A stretch of DNA of 64,000 nucleotides from Chryseobacterium taichungense (lineage in GTDB: Bacteria; Bacteroidota; Bacteroidia; Flavobacteriales; Weeksellaceae): the NCBI RefSeq assembly GCF_900109935.1, contig NZ_FOBV01000001.1:682001-746000 (forward strand). The letters run 5' to 3'. Positions 53,912 to 62,787 of the stretch are shown in pieces. The notes beneath the pieces were generated by a model. That model searched no databases. It saw only the letters and a program-made list of their open reading frames with translations, and had not been told where the DNA came from. The position numbers were made by a program, and so were the translations under genes. The stretch's first letter is position 1. Every line of letters starts with the position of its first letter.

Positions 53912-55975
53912 ATGAAACTTAGAAACTGGTTTTTATTAATGCTGATGTTTTTGGCAACAGCAATTAATGCACAAATCAAAAATCCTGTAAAATTTAAATT
54001 TACAATCAACGAATTAGGAGACAATCAATATGAAGCCGTGCTGAACGCAACTATGGAAAGCGGTTGGCATATTTATTCAAAAGATATTCCGGAAGACACG
54101 GGAATTCCTACAGAATATAAAGTTTCGGGGAAGAATATTGAACTGATCGGCAAATTCACGGAAGTAGGTAAAAAGCATGAAGAATTTTCTGAAGCCTTTG
54201 GTGGAACAATTATTTTTTATTCTAATTCTGCAGGATTTAAGCAAAAGTTCAAATTAAAAGATGCTACAAAACCGGGAGATGTCGTTGCTGAAATTACTTA
54301 TCAGACTTGCGACGACAGAGTTTGTCTTGCACCAAATACGTTGGAATTCAACAAACAGGTAACGCCAAAAGGTGCTCCTGAAGAAGCAACAACTGAAACT
54401 ACTGTACCGGCAAAAGATTCTGCAAAAGTGGAAACGGTAGTAGAAAATCCGGCAAAAGCTACGGTAACGGTTACAGAAACATCAAAACTGGATCCTAAAC
54501 AATTAAAAATAGAATCTATTGATTTTCAAAAACCACTCACAGACTGCGGAACTGCTGCTGCAAAAGTAGATGAAAATTACTGGACGTATTTATTTCTGGG
54601 CTTTATCGGAGGACTTATCGCTTTGCTTACGCCTTGTGTTTTCCCGATGATTCCTTTAACAGTTTCATTCTTTACGAAAGGCAGCATGAATAAGGCAAAA
54701 GGAAAAAGAGATGCCTTTATTTATGGATTTTTTATTCTCCTGATCTTTGTTCTCCTAAGTGTTCCTTTTCACATCATTGACGGGATTGCAGGAAATATTT
54801 TCAACGAAATATCGACGAGCGTATGGCTGAATATTGCATTCTTCATCATATTCATTTTCTTTGCGGGAAGTTTCTTCGGATACTATGATATTACTTTGCC
54901 AAGCTCCATTGCAAACAAATCATCAAAAGCAGAAGAGGCAGGCGGAATTATCGGAATTTTCTTCATGGCTCTGACATTGGTAATTGTTTCGTTCTCTTGT
55001 ACAGGTCCTATTTTAGGTAGTTTATTAGGAAGTGCCGTGACAGGCTCTGCAAACGTTCCTATGCTGCTGACCTTCGCTTTGGCAGGTTTCGGTTTGGCCT
55101 GGGCGATCATTTTCGGATTGTTGGCTTTATTCCCGCAGGCATTGCAAAGTCTTCCTAAATCAGGAGGCTGGATGAATACGGTAAAAGTTGTATTAGGTTT
55201 TGTGGAACTGGCTTTAGCATTGAAATTCTTATCTAAAGCAGACCTGGTTTCCAAAACATTCTTATTAAAAAGAGAATTGTTTATTGTTATCTGGATCCTT
55301 GTGGCTTTAGGGTTAGCATTATATTTATTCGGAATTATCAAATTTCCGCATGATGATAAAAAGCCAAAAATTTCTGTTACCCGAAAAATTCTCGGTGTTT
55401 TGGGATTAGGATTTGTCATTTATCTTGTTCAGGGTTTGATCCCTTCTGATCGTCCTAAACTTCAGTTATTAAGCGGAATTTTACCTCCTTTAAATGTAAG
55501 TTATTTCCACGACGAAAAAGACGGAATTCTAGGAATGCATCCTGAACATGACTTCTTTAAAGCAGTGGAACTTGCTAAAAAGGAAGACAAACCAATCTTA
55601 ATTGACTTTACAGGTTACGGTTGCGAAAACTGTCGAAAAATGGAAGAATTCGTATGGAGCGAGAGTGATATTTTACCGATTCTTCAGAATGATGTTGTGT
55701 TGGCCTCTCTTTATGTCGACGATAAGGAAGAATTACCTGAAGATCAGAAAACAAAGATAGACCTTGGCGACGGACAGGTGAAGAAAGTGAAAACAATTGG
55801 TGACAGATGGAGCCTGTTCCAGCAGGTGAATTTCAATAATAATTCTCAACCGCATTATGTTCTGGTAACTCCGGACGGAAAAGTGATCAACACGCCTGTA
55901 TCAGGATATATGCCTAAGGAAGATTTCAAAAAATTCCTTGAATGTGGAGTGAATTATTATAAAAAGAATAAATAG
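53912..55975 (+). CDS. DsbD-like thiol:disulfide interchange protein
   Basis: A 687-residue inner-membrane protein that moves reducing power from the cytosol to the envelope. A signal peptide (MKLRNWFLLMLMFLATAINA) is followed by the DsbD-alpha-type beta domain with a Cys pair in TYQTCDDRVCLAPN. The central eight-helix DsbD domain has redox cysteines in LLTPCVFPMIPLT and FSCTGPILGS. A periplasmic C-terminal thioredoxin domain has active site YGCENCRKMEEF (about residue 570). All three parts needed for electron relay are present. It is co-directional with tilS, two bases apart. Confidence 0.92.
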   Translation: MKLRNWFLLMLMFLATAINAQIKNPVKFKFTINELGDNQYEAVLNATMESGWHIYSKDIPEDTGIPTEYKVSGKNIELIGKFTEVGKKHEEFSEAFGGTIIFYSNSAGFKQKFKLKDATKPGDVVAEITYQTCDDRVCLAPNTLEFNKQVTPKGAPEEATTETTVPAKDSAKVETVVENPAKATVTVTETSKLDPKQLKIESIDFQKPLTDCGTAAAKVDENYWTYLFLGFIGGLIALLTPCVFPMIPLTVSFFTKGSMNKAKGKRDAFIYGFFILLIFVLLSVPFHIIDGIAGNIFNEISTSVWLNIAFFIIFIFFAGSFFGYYDITLPSSIANKSSKAEEAGGIIGIFFMALTLVIVSFSCTGPILGSLLGSAVTGSANVPMLLTFALAGFGLAWAIIFGLLALFPQALQSLPKSGGWMNTVKVVLGFVELALALKFLSKADLVSKTFLLKRELFIVIWILVALGLALYLFGIIKFPHDDKKPKISVTRKILGVLGLGFVIYLVQGLIPSDRPKLQLLSGILPPLNVSYFHDEKDGILGMHPEHDFFKAVELAKKEDKPILIDFTGYGCENCRKMEEFVWSESDILPILQNDVVLASLYVDDKEELPEDQKTKIDLGDGQVKKVKTIGDRWSLFQQVNFNNNSQPHYVLVTPDGKVINTPVSGYMPKEDFKKFLECGVNYYKKNK

Positions 55976-55996
55976 TTTTTTCACTTTAAAATATAC

Positions 55997-56029
55997 AAAG
56001 CCTTATCAGTTTCCTGGTAAGGCTTTTTT
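55997..56029 (+). terminator. Rho-independent terminator of the tilS-dsbD unit
   Basis: AAGCCTTATCAG-TTTC-CTGGTAAGGCTT, twelve pairs with one G-U, followed by a T-run; 22 bases after the stop. Confidence 0.85.
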
Positions 56030-56107
56030 AATAGATTGATTTTAAAATATTTAAATAAAAAACACAACAATTAAATATTAATTTAATACTATTTTAATAT
56101 TCAGGTA

Positions 56108-56171
56108 CAAAATTTGTATAAATTTTGAACAATAAGTATATAATTGATACCCTTATTTTAAAATTGTTCAA
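56108..56171. promoter_or_regulatory. Nested dyads before the orphan exbD
   Basis: CAAAATTT (56108-56115) and AAATTTTG (56120-56127) form an 8-bp dyad. TTGAACAAT (56125-56133) and ATTGTTCAA (56163-56171) form a second, more widely spaced inverted pair just before the ATG at 56191. No exact TAnnTTTG was found, so these may be regulator sites around a non-standard promoter. Confidence 0.35.
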
Positions 56172-56190
56172 CATTTAAAAACTATTAATC

Positions 56191-56718
56191 ATGGCTGAAG
56201 TAATTGCACAAGAGAAGCAAGGAGGAAGCAAACAAAGAAAAAAAATGATCAGAGTTGACATGACTCCAATGGTAGACTTAGGATTTCTATTGATCACTTT
56301 CTTTATGTTTACTACAAATTTCACAAAACCTAATGTGATGGATCTGGGATTGCCGGCGAAAGATCCGAATCCTATTCCAAAACCAACACCTCCAATTGAT
56401 GTAAATAATCAGATAACATTTATTTTAGGTAAAGACAATCGGGTATTTTATCATCAGAAAACTAAAGAAGATTTAAATAAAAGTAATTTAAAAAAAACTG
56501 ATTTCAGTGGAATTAATATTACCAAAATCATTTCCGAAGCTTATAATAAAGCTCCCAAAAAAGAAAATTTCACCATCATTATTGAACCTACAGATGATGC
56601 CAACTATAAGAATTTTGTGGATATTTTAGACAATATCGCGATTTCCAAGAAAGAACGCTACGGAGTTACCGATATCAAGCCGTGGGAAAAGAAAGTTTAT
56701 GAAGAATTAACCAAATAA
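56191..56718 (+). CDS. Orphan ExbD/TolR family protein
   Basis: A 175-residue ExbD with a basic N-terminus, one helix with the conserved Asp (MTPMVDLGFLLITFFMFTTN) and a periplasmic domain (ENFTIIIEPTDDANYKNFVD, then YGVTDIKPWEKKVYEE). It is a close paralogue of the gene at 39447: the stretch from VDMTPMVDLGF through NVMDLGLPAK differs at few positions. No exbB or tonB lies nearby, so it must work with ExbB from elsewhere or replace the main ExbD in some condition. The leader carries two dyads. Confidence 0.9.
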   Translation: MAEVIAQEKQGGSKQRKKMIRVDMTPMVDLGFLLITFFMFTTNFTKPNVMDLGLPAKDPNPIPKPTPPIDVNNQITFILGKDNRVFYHQKTKEDLNKSNLKKTDFSGINITKIISEAYNKAPKKENFTIIIEPTDDANYKNFVDILDNIAISKKERYGVTDIKPWEKKVYEELTK

Positions 56719-56777
56719 AGATTAAGGGCATTTTCAGAATACTCTTTTTTATTTATTTTTGGGTATAATTTTATTCA

Positions 56778-57290
56778 ATGAAAAACTTTTTAACCGCAAT
56801 AGCTATTACAGCATTATTTATTTCATGTTCTAAAAAAGAAGCCGCTTCCTCCAATTCAAATCAGGCAGACAGCACAAAAATCATTGACTCGATCAATGCA
56901 GCGAGAACCAAGATTAATGACAGCATAAAATCTAAAAACCGGTTCAGAGATTTTAGCGGAAAACATACATTTACCCATAATTTAATTAACAAAAAAGGAT
57001 CTGTAAATTTCACAAAAGTTGAAGGAGAAAGAGACCGTTATAAAGTCTCGGGAGAAATAAGATCCGGAAAAGATTACGTTACGATTGACGGCACTGCAAA
57101 CGCTGTTTCGGATAAACACGTCAATTTTTCAGGAACATTAACACAAAGTATTTCTGAGTACGACAACGGAAAACCTTATGTACGGAACAAACCAAAAACG
57201 TTCATGTCCAAAGACGGCGGAAAAACATACCGACTTCAGGATATGGTAAATGGTTCGGGATTTGTTGATTATATTGATATCCATTTTTAA
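56778..57290 (+). CDS. Lipoprotein of unknown function
   Basis: A 170-residue lipoprotein (MKNFLTAIAITALFISCSKK). After a Ser/Asn/Lys-rich linker with a short helical repeat (KIIDSINAARTKINDSIKSK), residues about 60-170 form a beta-rich domain (GKHTFTHNLINKKGSVNFTK; DYVTIDGTANAVSDKHVNFS). I do not recognise the family. It starts 59 bases after the orphan exbD and ends 10 bases before the hydrolase gene. Confidence 0.75.
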   Translation: MKNFLTAIAITALFISCSKKEAASSNSNQADSTKIIDSINAARTKINDSIKSKNRFRDFSGKHTFTHNLINKKGSVNFTKVEGERDRYKVSGEIRSGKDYVTIDGTANAVSDKHVNFSGTLTQSISEYDNGKPYVRNKPKTFMSKDGGKTYRLQDMVNGSGFVDYIDIHF

Positions 57291-57300
57291 TTATTGAATT

Positions 57301-58083
57301 ATGCTGAACTTTGAAAGAAAAGGAAACGGAAAAGAAATATTGGTACTACTCCACGGTTTTATGGAAAATCTTTCCATCTGGAGCGATATGGAACCACATC
57401 TTTCTGAAAATTTTTCATTATTAAAAATCGATCTTCCGGGACACGGACAATCAGATATCATTGCTGAAGTTCAGACCATGGAACTCATGGCGGAAGAGGT
57501 AAAAAAAGTACTGAACGATCAGAATCTGCAAAAGGTTCATCTGCTGGGACATTCGATGGGCGGATATATTTCGTTGGGATTCGCTGAGAAATATCCTGAA
57601 TACTTAAAAAGTTTAACATTATTTTTCTCTACCTATTTACCCGATGATGCAGAGAAAAAACAGCAGCGCATCAAAAGTTACCGGATCATTGAAGACGCTT
57701 TTGCCCATTACGCACGAGCCGGAGTTCCCAATCTTTTTAACCCCAACGAAAGAGATGTTCTTGAGGGTAAAATAGAAACCGCCCTTGAAGTAGCATTATC
57801 GACCAACAATATGGGCGCCCTTGCGTCGGTAAAGGGCATGGTAGAAAGAACGGATAAAAAACACGTCCTTGAAAGTCTTGATGCAAAAATTTTAGTTCTC
57901 GCAGGCAAGCATGATAACGCCGTAAAAACGGAAACCATGATTAAAAATCTTCCGGACAGAACCAATATTAAATCGTACGTTCTAGACTGCGGACACAACG
58001 GACATTGGGAAAAACCCACCATCTGTGCAGAAATCATCAATACGGAACTTCTTCATAATTTACCGAAACATTTAGTTTTTTAG
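57301..58083 (+). CDS. Alpha/beta hydrolase
   Basis: A 260-residue soluble hydrolase. The oxyanion strand is VLLHGFMENLSIWSDME, the nucleophile elbow is GHSMGGYISLG (Ser near residue 88), and the catalytic His lies in LDCGHNGHWEKPT. The acid is probably the Asp in LVLAGKHDNAV. It resembles the BioH/MenH-like cluster of small esterases; the substrate is unknown. It sits between two lipoprotein genes with gaps of 10 and 5 bases, so the three may be one operon. Confidence 0.9.
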   Translation: MLNFERKGNGKEILVLLHGFMENLSIWSDMEPHLSENFSLLKIDLPGHGQSDIIAEVQTMELMAEEVKKVLNDQNLQKVHLLGHSMGGYISLGFAEKYPEYLKSLTLFFSTYLPDDAEKKQQRIKSYRIIEDAFAHYARAGVPNLFNPNERDVLEGKIETALEVALSTNNMGALASVKGMVERTDKKHVLESLDAKILVLAGKHDNAVKTETMIKNLPDRTNIKSYVLDCGHNGHWEKPTICAEIINTELLHNLPKHLVF

Positions 58084-58088
58084 TTTTT

Positions 58089-58913
58089 ATGAAAACAGGA
58101 TTCTTATCAATTTTATTGCTCGCATTTTTAAGCTGTAAAAAAGAAAATATTGTTTCAAACGGTAATCAAAATAATTTTAAGAAAACGATCTCTGAAAACA
58201 GTAAAGATCAGTCGCAGATTCCACAAAAAGTCAAAGAAAGAGTGTTTAATTTCCAGACTGAATTATGTGATAATAAAGGCTATTTTGACTCCAACAAATA
58301 TTCGAAAGAACAGCTTGAAGACACTTATATACTTTGGTTCAAGATGGGTGGCAGCTTATTAAGCACACCCTCAGTATTCAATCTTAACAACTTACAGAAA
58401 GTGCGAGTAGAAAAAGATGCAATTTTGGCTCAGCTTGATCGAGATTTTTTTAACCAGAAAAAGATACTTGAAAATTTAAAACCAGTAAATGATTCTTTTT
58501 GGGAAAATGTAAGAGTCCAAAAATTACAAGAACTCATTTACGAATACGAGTTTAAAAAAACTGAAATCAAGGCCTTTTCAAATCCGTCGGTTCTTATGAA
58601 TTATAAAATCTCTAAAGAATGCGAAAATTTTGCAAAAGCTTTGAATTCAAATGATGCTCAAATGGTTGAAGAATGGAAAAAGCTGCGTGAAGAAATGAGC
58701 AAAAGAAACAGTAATCCACAAAGAATAATGGATGAATTTGAAGAACGTTTAAACTCAACCGAAAAGAATGATTTTGCAACAATTGACTTAATAACTTTTG
58801 GCTGGGGAAACTGTGCTAATGACCATATAAAAAGAGTGGAGTATGATGAAAAAATGTATAAAAAATTTAATTCTCTTTTCACAAAAATCGATTCTGAGTG
58901 TGATGAACCTTAA
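58089..58913 (+). CDS. Lipoprotein of unknown function
   Basis: A 274-residue lipoprotein (MKTGFLSILLLAFLSCKKEN). The mature part is helical and charged, with motifs such as FQTELCDNKGYFDSNKYSKE and EEWKKLREEMSKRNS, and ends in SECDEP. I do not recognise the family. It starts five bases after the hydrolase stop and is followed 44 bases later by the patatin gene. Confidence 0.75.
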   Translation: MKTGFLSILLLAFLSCKKENIVSNGNQNNFKKTISENSKDQSQIPQKVKERVFNFQTELCDNKGYFDSNKYSKEQLEDTYILWFKMGGSLLSTPSVFNLNNLQKVRVEKDAILAQLDRDFFNQKKILENLKPVNDSFWENVRVQKLQELIYEYEFKKTEIKAFSNPSVLMNYKISKECENFAKALNSNDAQMVEEWKKLREEMSKRNSNPQRIMDEFEERLNSTEKNDFATIDLITFGWGNCANDHIKRVEYDEKMYKKFNSLFTKIDSECDEP

Positions 58914-58957
58914 AATTGATTTATAATTCTGTATCTTAGTAAGGATTAAAATTCTCA

Positions 58958-59755
58958 ATGGGTCTATTCTCTTTCAAAAAAAAGAAGCCGGTCATCGGAC
59001 TGACACTTTCAGGCGGAGGCATGCGTGGAATTGCACACATAGCAGTTCTGAAAGCTCTGGAAGAATACAATCTGAAGCCGGACATCATTTCAGGAACCAG
59101 CGCCGGATCCATTGTCGGAGCCTTTTATTCTCTAGGAAAGACACCGGACGAAATGATGGAGATCGTGAAGCAGACTACTTTTTTCTCAAGATCTTATTTA
59201 AAACTTTCGAAGAACGGAATTTTCAGTTCAAAATTTATTTTAAAACTGTTAATGGATCATTTCCCAGAGGATGACTTCAACGTTTTAAAAATTCCGGTCT
59301 ATGTTGCTGCAACCGAAATGACTCATGGAATCGTGGATTTCTTTTCAGAAGGAGAACTTTTCGGGCCACTGCTCGCTTCATCAAGTGTACCTTTTATTTT
59401 GCCTCCGGTGAAAATCGGTGAGAAAATTTATGTAGACGGCGGCGTTTTAGACAATCTTCCCATTGAGCCTATTATCGATAAATGTGATTTTCTGATTGCC
59501 TCACACGTCAATTCCATCAGCTATGACAGCCTTGAGAAAATGAGCCTGATGAAAGAATTCGACAGAATCCTTCACCTTGCCATCGCAAAATCAGTTTATT
59601 CGAAAGCAAAATCCTGTGATATCTTCCTGGATCCGCCCAAAATGACAAAGTTCAGTTTATTCAATAAAAAATTTCTTGACATCATGTTCGAGGAAGTTTA
59701 TGAATACACCTGTAAAGAACTTGAGAAAAAAGGACATTCGCGAATTACGAATTGA
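58958..59755 (+). CDS. Patatin-like phospholipase
   Basis: A 265-residue lipid acyl hydrolase with the Ser-Asp dyad. The oxyanion hole is SGGGMRGIAH, the nucleophile motif is SGTSAGSIVG (Ser near residue 47), and the catalytic Asp lies in YVDGGVLDN. The short, signal-less form resembles the RssA/YchK-type bacterial patatins, which are probably cytosolic. The lipid substrate is unknown. It is convergent with the NrnA-like gene. Confidence 0.92.
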   Translation: MGLFSFKKKKPVIGLTLSGGGMRGIAHIAVLKALEEYNLKPDIISGTSAGSIVGAFYSLGKTPDEMMEIVKQTTFFSRSYLKLSKNGIFSSKFILKLLMDHFPEDDFNVLKIPVYVAATEMTHGIVDFFSEGELFGPLLASSSVPFILPPVKIGEKIYVDGGVLDNLPIEPIIDKCDFLIASHVNSISYDSLEKMSLMKEFDRILHLAIAKSVYSKAKSCDIFLDPPKMTKFSLFNKKFLDIMFEEVYEYTCKELEKKGHSRITN

Positions 59756-59830
59756 GTTTTAGTGCTTTTAGAGCCTTAGAGCTAAAAGGGGCGTCATTTT
59801 CTCCATATCTAAACTTAACCTAAATCTCAA

Positions 59831-60838
59831 TTACAAACTTTCTTCTCCTTCTATTTTCAATTTAAATGTTTCAATCGTACCCTGAAGAGATTCGTATGAT
59901 TTTCCTCCGGCTGCATTGATGTGTCCTCCTCCGTTGAAATATTTTCTCGAAAACTGATTGACATCCATATCATCTTTACTACGGAAAGAAATTTTAATGA
60001 AATTTTCATAAAGATCTTCCATAAAGAAAGCTGCCATTTTCACTCCCATAATACTTAATCCATAATTAACAAAGCCCTCTGTATCACCTTTCTGGAAACC
60101 ATACTCTTTCAGTTCTTCCCTTGTGAGATAGAGAATTGCCACTTTACCTTCTTTTACCACTTCTATTCTGCCTAAAATCAAAGCCAGCAAATGAAGACGT
60201 GAAACGGTATTCGTATCCCACGTATTCGAAGTAATCATTGCCGGATCCGCTCCGTGCTCGATAAGATTAGCAATAATTCTATGCGTAGTCGCGCTGGTAG
60301 AACGGAAGCGGAAGCCTCCTGTATCTGTCATGATTCCTGTATAAAGACATTCAGCGATATCTTTGTCAACAAATTTTTCATCCCCTAACGCTTCAATAAA
60401 ATGATACACCATCTGGCACGTTGCAGGAATAATCGTGTTTGAATATACGAAATCAAACTGCTCAGGCTGTTGATGATGATCGATGAGAATTTTTTTTGCT
60501 TTTGCATTAGCTAGCCAGTCTCCCAACAAACCGATTCTTGAATGCGCATTGAAATCCAGACAAAAAATAACATCCGCTTCATTGATAAGATCAGAGGCAA
60601 CTTTCCTTTTATACTCGCCAATCAAAACCTTTTTTGCATCCGGCATCCATTTCAGAAACTTGGGAAAATCATTAGGAACAATTACTTCTGCGAAAATTCC
60701 TTTTGCTTTAAGATAATGCTTTAAACCTAAGCTGGAACCGATAGCATCACCATCAGGATTGTAATGGGTAAGAATTACGATTTTGTTTTCCGGAGTCAGT
60801 AATGTATTGATTTCTAAAAGTTCCGCGGGTGTAAACAT
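59831..60838 (-). CDS. DHH/DHHA1 phosphoesterase (NrnA-like oligoribonuclease/pAp phosphatase)
   Basis: A 335-residue enzyme of the DHH superfamily. Motif I is LTHYNPDGDAIGSSLGL, motif II lies in VIFCLDFNAHSRIG, the DHH motif is LIDHHQQP and motif IV is IMTDTGGFRF; the DHHA1 nucleotide-binding end is GGGHINAAGG. NrnA-type enzymes degrade short oligoribonucleotides and dephosphorylate pAp. Domain order and length fit. It is a single-gene unit facing the patatin gene. Confidence 0.92.
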   Translation of the reverse strand: MFTPAELLEINTLLTPENKIVILTHYNPDGDAIGSSLGLKHYLKAKGIFAEVIVPNDFPKFLKWMPDAKKVLIGEYKRKVASDLINEADVIFCLDFNAHSRIGLLGDWLANAKAKKILIDHHQQPEQFDFVYSNTIIPATCQMVYHFIEALGDEKFVDKDIAECLYTGIMTDTGGFRFRSTSATTHRIIANLIEHGADPAMITSNTWDTNTVSRLHLLALILGRIEVVKEGKVAILYLTREELKEYGFQKGDTEGFVNYGLSIMGVKMAAFFMEDLYENFIKISFRSKDDMDVNQFSRKYFNGGGHINAAGGKSYESLQGTIETFKLKIEGEESL

Positions 60839-60984
60839 GGGATGTCTCTTTTCTTTAAAATTAAGTTTCCAAAGATAGAGCTTTTAAATAAATCATAAAG
60901 TATTATTTTTGCATGTAGTAAAAATCCAACAGTTGGGCTGCAGCTAAAATGTTATCAAAAATTTCAAAAAAATATTAGTAAAGT

Positions 60985-61014
60985 TTGTAACTTTTAAAAA
61001 ATTGCATATCTTTG
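60985..61014 (+). promoter_or_regulatory. Predicted rpmH promoter
   Basis: TTG (60985-60987), a 19-base spacer and TATCTTTG (61007-61014) give one of the best promoter matches in the window, as expected for a ribosomal protein gene. The leader is about 38 bases. Confidence 0.65.
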
Positions 61015-61057
61015 CAACCTGAAAATTAATAGATAATTACGATTTAAACATATAGTA

Positions 61058-61216
61058 ATGAGTAAAAGAACATTCCAGCCATCAGAAAGAAAAAGAAGAA
61101 ACAAACACGGTTTCAGAGAAAGAATGTCTACGCCAAATGGAAGAAGAGTTTTGGCTGCGAGAAGAGCTAAAGGCAGAAAGAGTTTAACTGTAAGTGCATC
61201 ACGCGCTAAGAGATAA
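61058..61216 (+). CDS. rpmH: 50S ribosomal protein L34
   Basis: A 52-residue, very basic protein read by hand: [20 protein letters not shown], then [20 protein letters not shown] and KSLTVS. This is the canonical L34 (KRTFQPS, HGFRxRM, GRxVLxxRRxKGR). dnaA or rnpA are not adjacent, as is usual in Bacteroidetes. It has its own promoter and a terminator. Confidence 0.97.
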   Translation: MSKRTFQPSERKRRNKHGFRERMSTPNGRRVLAARRAKGRKSLTVSASRAKR

Positions 61217-61240
61217 TCTTTTTATTATCATATACAAATC

Positions 61241-61272
61241 ATGCTTGAAAAGAAGTTTTTCAGGCATTTTTT
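61241..61272 (+). terminator. Rho-independent terminator of rpmH
   Basis: ATGCTTGAAAA pairs with TTTTCAGGCAT (one G-U) over a short loop, followed by a T-run, 25 bases after the stop. Confidence 0.8.
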
Positions 61273-61371
61273 GTTGTTAAAATTTCCTAAAATTTAGGTT
61301 CTTTATTCTTCTTTTTCCTATTTTTAAAATCTGAAAATATTTTTTTTTAGAAAGTACTTTAAAACTGAATT

Positions 61372-62082
61372 ATGCCACATACACATATTGCCGGAGACAA
61401 CATTATCAGCCTGCAGCACGCCAAGATTGCACAGAAAAACTTTACGGTGCTTTCCGATGTGAATCTGAATATCAAGAAAGGAAGATTCTGCTATCTTATC
61501 GGAAAAACGGGCTCTGGAAAAAGTTCATTGCTGAAGACATTGTACGGGCATATTCCTCTCGCCTCAGGACATGGAGCCGTTGTTGGCTTTGATCTTGCCA
61601 AGCTGAGAGCTTCCGACGTTCCGAATCTGAGAAGAAAGCTAGGAATTGTTTTCCAGGATTTCCAACTTCTTTCTGACAGAACAGTTGAAAAAAATCTGAA
61701 ATTTGTACTGGAAGCAACCGGATGGAGTGACAAAGTAAAAATGGAAGACCGCATCAATGAGGTTTTAGGAAGCGTAAATATGAAAAGTAAAAAGCACAAA
61801 ATGCCTCATGAGCTTTCCGGTGGAGAACAGCAGCGTGTGGCTATTGCAAGAGCTTTGCTTAACCATCCGGACTTAATTTTAGCTGATGAACCTACAGGAA
61901 ATCTCGATCCTGAAACATCCAATGAAATCATGACCTTACTAAAGCAGGTTGCTCTGGAGAACGGAGCCGCTGTAGTAATGGCCACCCATGATTATCATAT
62001 GATTCAGAATTTCCCGGGAGAAGCCATCAGATGTGAAGACGGAAAAGTTTCTGTGCTGGATACTGCGGAATTATTTGAATAA
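61372..62082 (+). CDS. ftsE: FtsE-like cell-division ATP-binding protein
   Basis: A 236-residue ABC ATPase with Walker A GKTGSGKSS, signature LSGGEQQRVAIARAL and Walker B LILADEPTGNLD. It is closest in pattern to FtsE, which with FtsX activates septal peptidoglycan hydrolases (FVLEATGW, then VLGSVNMKSKKHKMPHELSG). ftsX is not adjacent, as I recall for many Flavobacteriia, so LolD-like export is the alternative. A short N-terminal extension (MPHTHIAGDN) precedes the fold. Confidence 0.83.
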   Translation: MPHTHIAGDNIISLQHAKIAQKNFTVLSDVNLNIKKGRFCYLIGKTGSGKSSLLKTLYGHIPLASGHGAVVGFDLAKLRASDVPNLRRKLGIVFQDFQLLSDRTVEKNLKFVLEATGWSDKVKMEDRINEVLGSVNMKSKKHKMPHELSGGEQQRVAIARALLNHPDLILADEPTGNLDPETSNEIMTLLKQVALENGAAVVMATHDYHMIQNFPGEAIRCEDGKVSVLDTAELFE

Positions 62083-62088
62083 AATCTT

Positions 62089-62787
62089 CTAATTCTTTTT
62101 AAAAACATGAAACTCTTTGGTGAGTTCAAGATATTGGCCCGAGTATTGTCTCGGACTTTTTTCTATAATCAACTCTGATTCTTCCAATGGTTTTTCCGTT
62201 AGAGAAAATTCGAGAATGAGTCTCTTAACATTTGAATTTTTAATTCCAAAAATGTTAATTTTCCGAATTAAAAATAGTTGATTTTCTTTAGCAATTTCCA
62301 CAAAAACATTTCCTGCTTCAGCAGGGATTATAACTGAAAAAAAACCTTTTTTTGAAAGAAGTTCCGAAGATTTCGAAATTAACTGACGAAAATTCAGCTC
62401 TATAGTCTGTCTTGCAATTTTATCTTTTTCAGAATCTGATGCTTCAAAATAAGGCGGATTAGAAACAATTAAATCAAATCTTTCAAGCGTTTCAAATTCT
62501 TTGAAATCCTGATGTGCATTTCTTAATCTTGCCGAAAATGGTGAGTTTTCAAAATTAATTTTAGTAAGATCCGCCGCCTCTTTATTAATATCAATTCCAA
62601 AAAAATTGGCTCCAGGATTCCTCTGGGCGAGCATTAAAGTGATCAAACCCGTTCCGGTCCCAATTTCGAGAACATTGAGAGCTTGCCCCACACCCGATAA
62701 AGCACCAAGCAAAACACCGTCTGTTCCTACCCGGAAGACCTCTTTCGACTGTTGAATAACAAATTGCTTAAAAGTAAATGATTTCAC
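62089..62787 (-). CDS. tRNA1(Val) (adenine(37)-N6)-methyltransferase-like protein
   Basis: A 232-residue SAM-dependent methyltransferase. Motif I is NVLEIGTGTGLITLMLAQR and the N6-adenine catalytic motif is IVSNPPYF, the combination seen in TrmN6 (YfiC), which makes m6A37 in tRNA-Val. The opening KQFVIQQSKEVFRVGTDGVL is also typical of that family. The start is a GTG (62787-62785) that overlaps the stop of the sensor kinase gene by one base (TAGTG), so translation is coupled. Confidence 0.87.
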   Translation of the reverse strand: MKSFTFKQFVIQQSKEVFRVGTDGVLLGALSGVGQALNVLEIGTGTGLITLMLAQRNPGANFFGIDINKEAADLTKINFENSPFSARLRNAHQDFKEFETLERFDLIVSNPPYFEASDSEKDKIARQTIELNFRQLISKSSELLSKKGFFSVIIPAEAGNVFVEIAKENQLFLIRKINIFGIKNSNVKRLILEFSLTEKPLEESELIIEKSPRQYSGQYLELTKEFHVFKKN

